Shown here piece after piece: positions 33,651 through 45,166 of a stretch of DNA of 64,000 nucleotides. The notes below the pieces were generated by a model, which was not told where the DNA came from, ran no database searches, and was given only the letters and a program-made list of their open reading frames with translations. This DNA is from Isoetes taiwanensis (Eukaryota > Streptophyta > Lycopodiopsida > Isoetales > Isoetaceae): NCBI GenBank assembly GCA_021234155.1, contig JAJEKV010000113.1, positions 1,560,184 to 1,624,183 of the forward strand, in the 5' to 3' direction. Every line of letters starts with the position of its first letter. Within the stretch, counting starts at the first letter, position 1. The position numbers and the translations under genes are program-made.

Positions 33651-36600
33651 AAATTTAAATAGAAGGCCAAAAAGATTCACAGGAAAAATAGATTTGAAAT
33701 AGAGCAGATGACTCCTTCTGCCAAAACTGGTATAAAGTAGAAAAATTTTTTGAAAGATTATCACAATCTTCCAAAAGAGTCTTCCGGCACCTATTCTTAC
33801 AAGAATTGCAAAATCTCGGTTCATGCTTATCAGATGCAAACAATGTTTAGCTTATTGTATAAACATCCACTTTAGTTTCACGAATTGTTACCTTTGATCT
33901 TCAATTCTAAATCAAGAATCTGCAGATCAAACATGTACTGCCTTCATCCCTCAAGTCCTGCTCTGATACCATGAACCAAAAGCTTCTGAATAGAATGTAT
34001 TTCTTGAAGAACGAAGAAGATACAAGAGCATCTAGAATACTAACTAGACTTCATTAACTGAACGAAGCATGACTGTGGCTTCCAATGACATGCCACATCA
34101 GCAGCAAATGACTCAGCATGTATAATCATTTAGCCACATAGATAACCTCTAATAATTGGATCTTTCTTGGTTCCTATAGGTCCTACCATCTTAAACAGCC
34201 ACATTGGTTTTTTTTTATACATATAAGTCCTGCCACCTTCATGAATATTTATTACAACACACAATAAAAAATAGCAACGATCTGAAGGACACAAATCCTT
34301 TACATGATTTAATTATGGTGGTTTCATAAAACTATCTTCTACTGCGAATGTGCTAGTTAGGCTAGTTTTGTATCTATGGCGATATAACATACAAGAGAGG
34401 AATGCAGTGCGGCAATATGCTTGGTTGATTTTCATGAGTTATAATTGCTATCTTGTTGACTTTCATAAGTTGATTTTGCTACCTTGTGTGCCGCAAGACG
34501 TCGTCTTTAAGTATGCTACTTTATGTTCAAATCCTTAGTTAATTTGAATAATGTTGTAAACTGTACAAAGGTGTTTGCATATGCATTTAATAGCATTGAT
34601 AACGTTTCAACTTTTACAATGAAGCCACTTAAGGTTCCTAAAGCTCTTTGTGGATGGAGAGTTTCTATAAACGCACGCTCTAGAAATTCGCAACCAAAGA
34701 ATCGCTAAATAACTTTAGGAATTTGCAACCAAAGACACTAAATAAAGCTATAGAAAAAAAACTAGGAAATTCATTCTAAAAGAAGCAATTAATATAAAAA
34801 GAAAGAACACATGCCCACATCAGTTGGCATTTTTCATCTAGTTTGTTTCACCGAGTGTTTGTAAGACAAAAAGTAAGAACTTTGTACAAGCAAGGTGGCC
34901 AAACTACAACCTTTATCAAAAAATGCGAAAATGAGTGTGGCAAGAACTTTGGAATCGTCCAACTTTTTCCTAAGCACCCAGGCTGACTAAAAACCTTTCA
35001 GTTCTAAGAAAAATTCTGTTATCAGACTTTTTTGAAATATAGATAATTAGAGAGTTGGAGTGAGTTGAAGTTAAAGCTTGCCTGCAATAGTTTATGGAAG
35101 CGGAACCAGTTCTTAGAGAGGATAATTTTTCCAAACTTGGCGATCATAATTTCGTAGGGAAGTGGACACAAAATGTAGACCACGTGAGCCAGACATGGGC
35201 CTCCAGTCATTTTCATATTCCTCTTCTGATTTTGCGTCCTCTGTGTTTACCAATGCTACCATTCCAATGGATACAAAAAAACCAACTAGTTGCCCAGATT
35301 CAACCGAATTGTGGAAGAGAAAAAAGAAAGAAATAGAGGGCGAAGAACAGTAAAAAGGGGCAAGAAAAACTGTGATGTGTGACTGCCAACTAACCGGTCT
35401 CAATCCACTGCCTTAGGCATGTCACCTTCTACTATAGAATATGCAAAGGGGTATTTTCGGCCATTTTGAATAGGGATCAATAATAGGACAATGCCATACA
35501 TCCAAAATTCTTGTTCGATTGACTCGTCCGTCATGTTTTGCTTGCTTTAGCATTCCATCTTATTCTACCATCGCCCTGTTCTATTGGTGTTTGAAATGTT
35601 CCTGGTCGAGAAGCTTAGTGGTAGCCCCCTGCTTTTGGCAAAATATCAGGGTCCATAATTTCCATTTAACATTTTACCTACTACTTAACTATTGTCAGTG
35701 ATATTTCAATATTTTTTTCCTTTCTTTGATGGCCTTTGCAACACTAAATTAAGTATAATCTATAAATTCCATTTCCTCAGTCAAACAAGGAATATTATTT
35801 GTCTGCTTTTTCATTTTCTAAATCATCATTGCATCAATCTAACTATAAATTAGGTATACTTATCTTGCACGAACTAAACGATCTAGAGGATTACATTTTC
35901 AATAACCATATCTTTCACAAAATACATTGCTTTTAGTCAAAGAATCTTGGAACTAGAGGGGAATTTGGGGAGGTTTTCCAGCCTTCTTTCACACTGTTTT
36001 TGAATTAACACACAATTCTCCCATGATGATTTTTGTAAAAGAGAAATGTTCGTGACGGCCTTGGTTGCTTTAAATTTTAAATGCTGTAAAAAACGATTTA
36101 CATATTTAATATTGTCAAATAAATAAATTTAGAAAATAGATTTAAAAAGCTTATTTTTGTAAGAGGTCTTAAAAATAAATTCTTTAAACATATATAAAAG
36201 AGCAGAATTAGTGTATGCAACTACTGAATATAATAGATGGATCTAATAATTTACTTGTGTTTTTATTTTAACATGATAAACGTTAAAAAAAAAAACTATC
36301 AATCTATGAATCACATTATATTTCACAAATTTATCTATATTATATATAAGTTGGTGCCCATAAATTTATTTTCTTATGCTTATTTTTTTGTAAGTTTCCA
36401 ATTTCCTATTACTAGATTACTATTTTAAGTTAACTCTTATCAACCATCATGGACTGTTGTTTAATTATAATTTATCAATTTTTTATCATTGTTATTGACC
36501 ATATATTAAAGAGTTATATCTCTATTATAATTGTTCTATATCATGTCGAAGTCTTTCAAGTCTAAGAGCATGGGCTTCTTGAAATCATCAAATACATGAA

Positions 36601-38733
36601 GTGGACATTTGAAATGTAAAGATAGTCAAAGGAGACGAGATGCCCTTCCTGCAACCCAAAAATTAATGTCTCTGAAGAAGCGGACTTTTAAAATGTAAGG
36701 ATAATTAAAGGAGCATAGATGCCTCTTGTAGCCATGTATCAATAGTGTACTCACAAATATCCTTTTTAACTAAGTCCCCATGCCAATAGTAGGGATGATC
36801 ATTGAGAATAAATTAAATGTCATCCATACTTGACATAAAGATAAAGTAGCACCTACTTATATTACTAATATTACAGTGACTATTTTGAAAGAAACCATAG
36901 CTTATATGAAATAAACAGATGATGTGCCTTCCAACTACGAACTTTATATCAAAATTTAATGACTCTAGTAGTTCTTTCCAGAGCATCTTTATAGGTTGCA
37001 AACCCTAATTTGGCCCAACCTTAAGCCCATTTTGGATGGGCCATCTTAGGCATACTCTAGCATAGACCCTTTTTTGGCTCAACCTAAAATATGCAAAGCG
37101 ATTTTGGATGGGCCATCTTGGGCACGATGCTCGATGAGGTTTTAGTTAGCCCTTCCAAAAGGATGGCCTTCCACAAATTATAAAAGCATATAAGATTGGC
37201 AAATGTTGATTTTATATATGGACTGAGCCTATCTCGCCAAGTTTTTATATCTGCCTTATAGATACTAAATACTTGAAAGCAATTTTGTCGCCACTGGAAG
37301 AACAATATATTTCACAATCTGTTTAGATGATTATATCCAAATAAAAAAATGGCAAATTCATTTGGGTCTAACTCCAATCGGTAATTCAAAATTTATAACT
37401 TAGTTCTATGTCAAATATAATTTATATTCATATTGTTATTTATGAATAATATTTATCAAAATTTTTCAAAATTTGTAGAATTATCAAGTATACAAGCTTT
37501 ATAATAGATCAATTATGAAGCTTCATGATTCTTCATGCTTTCACACGTCGGAGCCTTTCAAAAACAAGTTATTTCACGTCATTGGCCTTAGCTTAAACAA
37601 GCTAGATTTGACTATTTTTAAAATCCTAATGGAGGCTAATGCAATGTCATACTTGTTTTTTTTCTTCGATTGATACTCTTTCGTTTAAATTTTTTTATAT
37701 AGTTATCTTATTTATTATTCAAATGAGTGACATTTGCCAAAAAATTAATATGTTATTTCAAATATCATTTATAAGTTTGTCATTGTTGATTTATCAAATT
37801 TGAAAGTAATGATATCAAATAAAGCTTATGGTTTTACTGGACTTACAATCTGGATATTGAACCGCATGTACGTGATCAATCCATTTTTGTTGTTAATATT
37901 CACTTATTTATAGTTTTGATAATGTTTATATGTTGTAGAGGTGTTTGCAAGGGACCTTGAGCTCTTCTTTCAACATATAATGAAGTGCGATAGCAATGGT
38001 GGAAGCATTAGAGATATCTTGCTTTGATTTGGATGGATTTTTAAGGAATTTTGCACAAGAATTCAAAATAGCGGCAAAAGAGATGAGGAAATAAATATTA
38101 TAACTACTCCACTATTTGAAAAAAAGGAAGGCATGTTCTCATTTCATTTGGTGGAGTTTGTTATTAAAAAGTTAACAAGTTATTATATGGTGGGTTCTAG
38201 TCGATCTAGTTCATTAAATCATTTGTATATATTAGCTAGCTACAAGAAATACTGCTAGGAGAGCCAAATTGGTAACACCAACAGAGTTAGAGGAAGGCAC
38301 GTAACATGGCAACATAGAGGATTTGAAAGAATCCTAAAAGACAACAGTAAAACGAGGGAGCAATGGAAGAATTGACATATGCACTGATGCAGGATGGTAC
38401 TAGTACATGGAGTAAGAAAATGGAGAGGACCATGAGGATACACATTCCAAATATATGCAGGAAAGAGTATAGTAGACTATATATTTCTAGATCCAAAATC
38501 AGTTGATCGGATGAAAGAAATCAAACTACTGGAATAGCCAATAGAACCACAATTCCGTTAATTTGAAATTAATCCACATTTCATTTTTTTGAAAATGGCA
38601 TAAAACTGCGTCTTTCACACTTGATTTTGTGGTTCTTTGGAATAAAATACAGGATTTTAAGGCTTCAATTTCCGAAGAATCTAGTTTAAGATTGATCAAA
38701 ACATTAAAATATGAACGTAACATACGGATCCAA

Positions 38734-38742
38734 AATTAATTT
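38734..38742. repeat. 9-bp target-site duplication, left (right copy 40,163-40,171)
   Basis: AATTAATTT occurs directly before the left terminus of the Pack-MULE and directly after the right terminus. The uninterrupted site at 13,385-13,393 in the paralogous copy has it once. Confidence 0.92.
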
Positions 38743-38840
38743 GGGAAAAACTCCCAAATGCCCTTATGTTTTCAACTATTTTCCAATATGCCCTTGAGTT
38801 TTCATTTTTTAATGAAATGCCCCTAAGGGGCGTATACGTA
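38743..38840 (+). repeat. Pack-MULE terminal inverted repeat, left
   Basis: Matches the reverse complement of 40,065-40,162. Agreement is nearly complete for the first ~55 bases and continues with small gaps through GCCCTT-containing sequence to a shared GCGTATA-type word. Confidence 0.85.
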
Positions 38841-39069
38841 TCTAGGATTGTTTTTCATGTTCAACAGGATGCCCTTATGTTTTATCAGAATTTATGAAAT
38901 GCCCTTAAGTTTTATCAGACTTTATGGAATGCCCTTAAATTTTAACAGAATTTATGAAATGCCCTTTCCATGTAAACGTGACAGAAATGCCCTTTCCATG
39001 TAAACGTAACAGGGTAACAGTAAACCTAAACCAGAATTTATGAAATGCCATCATTGAACTACAAACTCC

Positions 39070-39808
39070 CTTATAATCTCCCCTGATACAGACCTTTACA
39101 TAATCTTGATCCGCGGTTGCAGACAGGGTCGCAGGTTTAAGGAAGTTCCTGATTTGCTTAATGAGATAATTAAGCGAGAGAAAAGTATAGATGATAGAGT
39201 TACTGGAGTTGTCTTATCTTGCTTAACTGTCTGTCAGGAAGATGAAGAACGAGAATTGATCATGGAATGCATCAGTAAATGCAATCCTCAGGTGTATTAT
39301 ATCCTCTGCCAGCTATCCGCTCCAGAATGTAACATGGACGAAGTTCAGAAAGCAATCAAGCATGTTATTTGCATTGACACCACAGAGCCTTGTCGTCATC
39401 CTTTATGCAATACATTGGTAGATTTATGTTGGAAAGCAGGTGCCAAAGATAGAGCTTGTGAGGTTATGGCAAGTGGAATTTCCCTTGGGCTTTATGATGG
39501 TCTGCAGACCAGGACTGATGCAGAATGGCGGCTAAATTTGAGGACACTCTCACTTTTAACAGCAGAATGTGCACTAGATAACTGGATAAAGAGTTTATCA
39601 AGAGCCATAGAACAAGAAAAAAAACTTGCCTTCTGATCTAGTTGTTGAAACGGGTGTTGGCAAGTCCAGAGAACCTGGGCAACGGTTGAATGTTGCGATT
39701 GGCACCAGGTTAAAAAGTCTGGCTTCACCTTTTACAGAGAGCAAGGATCCTGTTGGATATTTCTTTACAGGCGAAAAAACTTTGAAATGCAATGCAAAGA
39801 AACTGTGA
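39070..39808 (+). pseudogene. Captured PPR-SMR gene fragment inside the Pack-MULE
   Basis: The plus strand reads DLYIILIRGCRQGRRFKEV, a pentatricopeptide-repeat helix pair, then helical PPR-like sequence with LVDLCWKAGAKDRACEVM. This is followed by the start of a Small-MutS-Related domain (WRLNLRTLSLLTAECALDNW). After an A8 run (39,617-39,624) the rest of that domain continues one frame over: VVETGVGKSREPG, then LKSLASPF and VGYFFTGE, to a stop at 39,808. PPR-SMR proteins of plants are mostly organelle proteins involved in RNA metabolism or signalling; this copy lacks the PPR array and start. The canonical D-x-H of the domain reads NLR here. No intron interrupts the 739 bp. The frameshift could be an assembly error in the homopolymer. 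The precise parent gene is not identified. Confidence 0.75.
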
Positions 39809-40064
39809 AAAACAGAGAAATCTTACCTGCTGATCACTTGCATGCAGGTCGAAATCCATGCATGCAGGTCGAAATCCAGAAAAGAAGTTGAGGCAGCATG
39901 ATTTGAGAAGAATTGATGCAGAAGAAGATTTTCCTTGCCGCTTGAAGCAATCGGAAGAAATTGGCCGCCTTTGGAAGCCCGCAAAAGTTGGTCGTTGTAG
40001 GAAGGGTAGATTATAAAATACAAAAAGTTTTAAGGGTATTTAGAAAATTGTGGATTTCTACATG

Positions 40065-40162
40065 CCCTTATACGCTGCTGAAGGGCATTCCGTGAAAAAT
40101 GAAAAACTTAAGGGCATGTTGGAAAATAGTTGAAAACATAAGGGCATTTGGGAGTTTTTCCC
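40065..40162 (-). repeat. Pack-MULE terminal inverted repeat, right
   Basis: Reverse complement of the left inverted repeat. It ends in ...GGGAGTTTTTCCC immediately before the 9-bp target duplication. Confidence 0.85.
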
Positions 40163-40228
40163 AATTAATTTTATGAATATTCCGCAGATGTATAGCAGAA
40201 AAATAGTCTATTTACATGAACCATAATT

Positions 40229-40632
40229 GTAGAAAAATTAAGATTTTAACCTTTCAGACCAATATATTAGGTCCAATTCGAGGTCGGGTTGCAAGAATAG
40301 AGACCCTTTTCTGCCATATCTCGCACTTACCGCGAGAATTGATGTAAAAATACAAATTTTAGCTGTAAAAAGACTAAGATTCTGACCTTTTCGATCAATA
40401 TACTATGTCCAATTTGAGGTGGCATGACAAGTTTAGCATACTCAACTTTGCCATATCTCACGTTAAGCGCGAGGGTTAATGCAAGAATTTAAATTTTAGT
40501 TGTAAAATTGGATGCCACATGGCAAGAATAGCAACCCATTCTCTGTCACATCTCGCGCTATGCGCGAAGGTTAATGCAAAAAGTTCATGTTGTAAAAAAC
40601 TAAGACTTTAACCTTTCAGATCAATACTGCTC
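40229..40632. repeat. Minisatellite, ~136-bp monomers
   Basis: Diverged tandem units start at 40,229, 40,364, 40,501 and 40,591, each opening with TGTA(G/A)AAAA. The first two are 135 and 137 bp, the third is about 90 bp through an internal deletion, and the fourth is partial. Each full unit contains a palindromic core of the form CTCGCG-n-CGCGAG, followed by GTTAATGCAA-like sequence. Only the beginning of the first monomer is present at the end of copy A (from about 13,449), so the duplication endpoint falls inside the array. Confidence 0.75.
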
Positions 40633-43129
40633 CCTCTGGCATTAGTATTGGAGCCAAATGTTTGATGCATGTGGTCTGCTCAATATATCTGTATTTCAGC
40701 ATATTCTAAAAAGATCAGAAAGTTTGTAGCTCATATTTCCATTTGCCAGCAATTTATCCAATTCATAAACCTGAAGCCTAGACCTTGAAGTTTTTTGAGG
40801 AATTCCAGCACTCCAAGCTTTTTCTTAAAAGAGCACTCGAAGAGGATGTAGGGAAAGAACAATGGGACAAAAGGCAAGCCAAAGAAATTGAAGATCTATT
40901 TTCTAAAATTCGCATAGCAGACTGGAAAATTTCTTTTGGAAGACTATTTCCATCAATTCGAACTCTGTCATGACTCATGAATCTGAAGAAAAGAAAGTTC
41001 AAAGCAAATGGTCGATGAAATCGACCCTGTTTATCTGTTTTTTGCTCCAACATCCAGCCATTTTTTCTCTTTTTTTTCCTTGCAATTTTGCACAAAATCC
41101 TCTCAAAAGTTATCAAATACCTAGAACTCCACTATCTAGAACTGCATACCCTGACTGCCAAAGTCGTTCCACCTGCCAAAGTTTTTCAGATCGCTATAGC
41201 CTTGCATCAAAGGTCAAATTAGGGCCATTCGGTCTGTAACATTGGTCTGCAACTCACATGCACTGGAAAAGATAGACGGAATAAGGCATGACCCATCTGA
41301 GAATTTTAGTCTTCAAAAAGCTAGACCTACCTTAGCCGCTGCAGTAAATCAAAGCTTGAGCTTGCCTGTAGATATGCTAGTTGAAGGTGTCCGATAACTG
41401 GCCAACAAACTCTCAACCATGTGCGAAACTGGTCTGTGCGAACGGGAAGAGGTATAAATTCATACACTCCCTCTATACGAATTCATACGAGCAGATAAAT
41501 TTATCCGCTTATGATTAAGTTCATCCAACCCTAGTTACTTGAACCGCCGTATTTAGAGTCCGGGATGTGAAAATTTGCAATCTAAGGGTCAAATCCTACT
41601 TTCTCGACGAGTTAGGTCGGATTGCATGCTTACTTTCTATATTTGGCCAAGTCTTGGCAAAGATCGATGGTTTACCACTCACACAAAGGCGCCGCAGAGG
41701 CAATTCCAAAATTCTTGGATTAGCTCTTGGCGCACTCGTGGAGGGTCGGGGTCAAAACACCGAAGTTTTGCTCCAAATTGGGTAATTCCAAATGCGCATC
41801 GGCTCGACCTAGCCTGCAGCCTTGAATAAACATGGGCAACATAACATCAATATATCAACAAATCACCCCAAAGGGTGATCACATCATAACATAACATGTA
41901 CAACAATATCAATAACATCATCATAGGGGGAATCCTACCCAAGGCTCGGACTCATGGGGGGAGGACCGACGGCTTGGGTCTCCGGTCAATGCATCAAATT
42001 CATGGCAATTGGATTGGGCGGCATAAGAACATGGCGGTTGGGTAGTCCACTCCATCCGCCCCTCCCGTGCACACTTTGCAGAGTAGGTTGAAAAGTATTA
42101 GGACCGGACCGTAGCCTGCCGGGGGCATAGCCAAGAGGGCTACTGCTGGGTTGCATCTCCCCAGTCCCGATGAGGCAGGAGGAGAGTCACCTCCCCTCCA
42201 GAGGCATGCATGCCCATCACAGACGGCTAGAGGGCCACTGCCCGTATTCTACTTGAACCTCATTGAAGGTGACGCATCACCCAAGAGGTGTCGAGCTCAT
42301 GTCTTGCCCACACGCAGTGGCAAACCATTAAGCCTAGCCCACTAAGATCCCTGGTAGGCTTTACACACCAGAGGGATCGATCTGTGATAGGACAAGTCCT
42401 CCTTATTCCACCGGTCTAGCCCCCCCACCCACAACCAGGCGGGCTCTTGTGCACAGGCCGCATTAATTGGGAATTAATGAGGCTATCTAGGATCATCTGC
42501 TACAGAGGCTTTTAGGGTTTGTACCCCCCTTCCCAATACATAAAAGAGCACAGAGTGAAATCACCATCATCATCAAGAACTGAATGAAGAATAACATCCA
42601 GAGTTAGGTTCCTTTGTTAGAGCTTGTGATCTCAGAGTCTATAAGGCCTCTAAGGCTGAACTAACATGCTAAACCAACTCATTGCCGGGCAAAAAGGCGG
42701 CTTTGCACAACAGAATAACCGTTTAGCTGATCCCTGACTTGCTCCAGCTCCTCAGAATGTGTCCATGGCTTCGCTCAGGCTGAAGACTGCTGCTCCTGGA
42801 AGATCTGTTGTGCAAATGCGACTTATCGGTGTCTGGCAATGCGAACTAGGGTCTTGGCTTGGCCGGAATGGCTCAAGGAAACCCTAAATGCGAAAGAAGA
42901 AAGGTTTAGGGTTTAAGGAAAGCCCTTATATAACTTTTAGGGTTAGGTTAACATTGGCCAAATGGGGTTTTGCCACTTGGCAATGGGGTTTATAGTTGTA
43001 TATGTTTATTAAACATGCACAACATACAAGGTTGCTCCCTAGGTGCAACCCTTTACGTCTTGCCCGTACTTGTCATGCTGACATGTACGCAGACGGGCAA
43101 AGATAATATAATGTATTCGGATCGTATAT
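40633..43129. other. No recognisable gene
   Basis: Short open frames only, none matching a known family. The stretch 41,930-42,460 is GC-rich compared with its surroundings and contains C-rich and G-rich runs, in the manner of an LTR or leader, but no matching second copy is seen in the window. A TA-rich ATCATCATAACATAACAT-type section lies at 41,835-41,930. Confidence 0.3.
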
Positions 43130-44780
43130 TATATTGGAACGTCACAATAGAGTACATCCCATTCACAAGATCGGAGATAGAAGAGATGCATCAGATTACA
43201 AGACCATACCATACTCATCAGAAGCACTTTTGCCAAAAATTATGGAAAGTTTGATGGAAAAGAAACTTAGTTCTTGGGCAGAAGCAAACAACAAACAGTC
43301 ATGCTACCAGACATGCTTTGTATGTGGCTTTTATTTACTTCTCCAAAGTATTTGATACAGTTTCCAGGAAGGAGCTGGGCGAAAGAATGACACATATTGG
43401 AGTTCCCCCTGGGATAAGAAGCGCAATCTCCTATTTGTACTCAGAGATACTCATCAAATTGGACTGGGATGTGAATGATTTGGTCGTGGACACTATTGAG
43501 GTAATGCCAAGGATGCCCGCTCCCACCTTTGTTTGACTTCATAGACGAGCTTGAGGAATGGCTCGTAATGACATCCTTAGCGTGTACACCACTTGGTTCA
43601 TATATAGTCCAAATTGCTATGTATGCGTGATGATGTTTTGATGGCAAACACGGAGAAGGTTTTACAATGCCACTTGGATAGTCTGGAAGCATCTAGTGCT
43701 GCTAAGAAAAATGAAAGTAAATATTTCAAAGTTGAAGATTATGATCTTCGAGACCAGAGATTGGCCAAGATTCATGTATGCCTCAAGTGAACCGCAAACA
43801 ATAGAATGCTACAAATATTTAGGAATAGATTTTTCTTTGAAAGGAGTGTATTAAAAATATAGTCACGGGAGGCAAATTCGCATTGTACAGTATGCTCTCC
43901 AAGTGTTCTAAGGCAATGCTGCATAATTGGAGGTTGAAGAAGATGCTTTTTAAAACCTTAGTGCAAATAGTCATCCTGTATGGCTCGCCTATCTGGGGAC
44001 CGAGTATCTCCAAAAAGCTATAGAATCAAATAGAAATGTGCAGAAAATCTTCATTAAGATGAACTTGGCACTAGATACCAAATCCCATATGCAATCCCCA
44101 TTGTTGAAACCGAATGCTCCCTTTGGAAGTGGAGGCTTTATTCCAAGCCATCAATTTTATGAACATATTGCAAGAGCAAGCACCTGATAGACTATCCCAT
44201 GTATAAATTCTAAACGACAGGGATGGTATTGGGATCTGATGAATTCTGCTGATGAATAACTGGTCGGGGAGCAAATTAGATGCACGCCTTTCTTCGGTTC
44301 GGCCAACACACATCTATGGTCCTCTCTCCCTCGTAGCCGATGCAAACATTATATGGCATGTGTTAATCGACATTAGAATCGGCAACCAAGGGTACCAATT
44401 CGGATATACCAAGACCATTAAAACAAGAAAAAACAAGTAAGTGATTGCACGCTTCTGAGTAACCATTCCCATAGATTAGCTATTGAGACAGTAGGTGGTA
44501 CAAAATCCCAAACGAGGAAAGGATTTGCAAGGTCTATGATACTAGAAAGTGAAGACCATGTGTTTGCGTACTGCCCAGCATAATCAGAGAGAAGTTCACA
44601 ATTCAGATATCATCTTTAGATTTAGGTCTATATTTAAAGGTGGTGGATGCACACCGTTCCTTACTACTTAAATTATAATTGTAATGATTTGCAGGCTCCA
44701 TGGCTCTCTTCAGCTCCATGGCTCTCTTCAGGGCCCTAAGTGAGCTAATTAAATAAATAAAAAATAAATAATCATTGTTT
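43130..44780 (+). mobile_element. LINE fragment (plus strand), RT to 3' tail, decayed
   Basis: From about 43,140 the plus strand carries the reverse transcriptase entry (SDYKTIPYSSEALLPKIMES, then EKKLSSWAEANNK). After a frameshift at 43,318 it reads IYFSKVFDTVSRKELGERM-T-x-IGVPPGIRSAISYLY, the palm A block of a LINE reverse transcriptase. Later fragments in other frames include a C-terminal ERICKV-Y/C-DTRK block near 44,515-44,560, followed by YCPA, like the C-terminus of LINE-B. A 3' UTR holds an 18-bp tandem duplication (CTCCATGGCTCTCTTCAG, twice, at about 44,697-44,732). The tail is TTAAATAAATAAAAAATAAATAA, ending near 44,772. Many frameshifts and internal deletions are present. Confidence 0.75.
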
Positions 44781-45166
44781 ATTGTAGACAGCATACTCAT
44801 TCTCATTTTATTGTAGTCCTTTAGAAATCAGCTGGTTTGGTTATATACTAGATGAATGAATCAAATTTACCTTCATGTTGGCTCGGAATACTAGTCCAAC
44901 AAGGGAAGCGTTGCAAAGAACAATTCCACCAAGGGTGATTTGCTAGCAATGCTCATTGTCTTCTTGTTGGTCTTTTACATATGTTACAAATTCTTGAAGA
45001 AATCAGTTAGTTTGGTGGTAATATTGCAGGATTGAACAATATCAATTCAGCTTCAAGATGGTTCAGATCAATCCTTTTTAATTCACCTTGATAAATTGCT
45101 AGCATGACAAGGTAACCATTGTTAGTGAAAGCTCCAACTCGCATGATGTAGTTTTGGAGTTCGATC
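44781..45166. other. Spacer between LINE tail and LRR gene 3' end
   Basis: About 390 bases with no coding frame or motif I recognise. It contains the region downstream of the LRR gene stop. No clear polyadenylation signal was picked out. Confidence 0.3.

Larger units (their letters stand above)
38743..40162. mobile_element. Non-autonomous Mutator-like element (Pack-MULE), 1,420 bp
   Basis: The left end begins GGGAAAAACTCCCAAATGCC (38,743) and the right end is its reverse complement (to 40,162). The inverted repeats match for about 80-100 bp with few differences. Nine bases, AATTAATTT, are duplicated exactly on either side (38,734-38,742 and 40,163-40,171), the length typical of the Mutator superfamily. 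Copy A of the segmental duplication has this 9-mer once (13,385-13,393), giving a clean empty site. Inside the left end, an ATGAAATGCCCTTAAGTTTT-like phrase is repeated several times (38,880-39,050). There is no transposase. The centre holds a PPR-SMR gene fragment. A 20-bp tandem duplication lies at about 39,840-39,878. Confidence 0.92.
33643..40312. repeat. Copy B of the segmental duplication, with Pack-MULE insertion
   Basis: Direct-orientation copy of 8,198-13,534. Homology starts at TAGACTAAATTT (about 33,645) and runs to 40,312. It is interrupted by a 1,420-bp element plus 9-bp target duplication at 38,734-40,171, and by small indels (for example a ~50-bp segment present at 9,838-9,900 of copy A is absent near 35,283). 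Left of the boundary both copies share about 20 bp (AGTTTGCTA-ATTTAGAATA) that precede their respective LINE tails. No recognisable protein is encoded apart from the captured fragment in the insertion. Confidence 0.9.
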
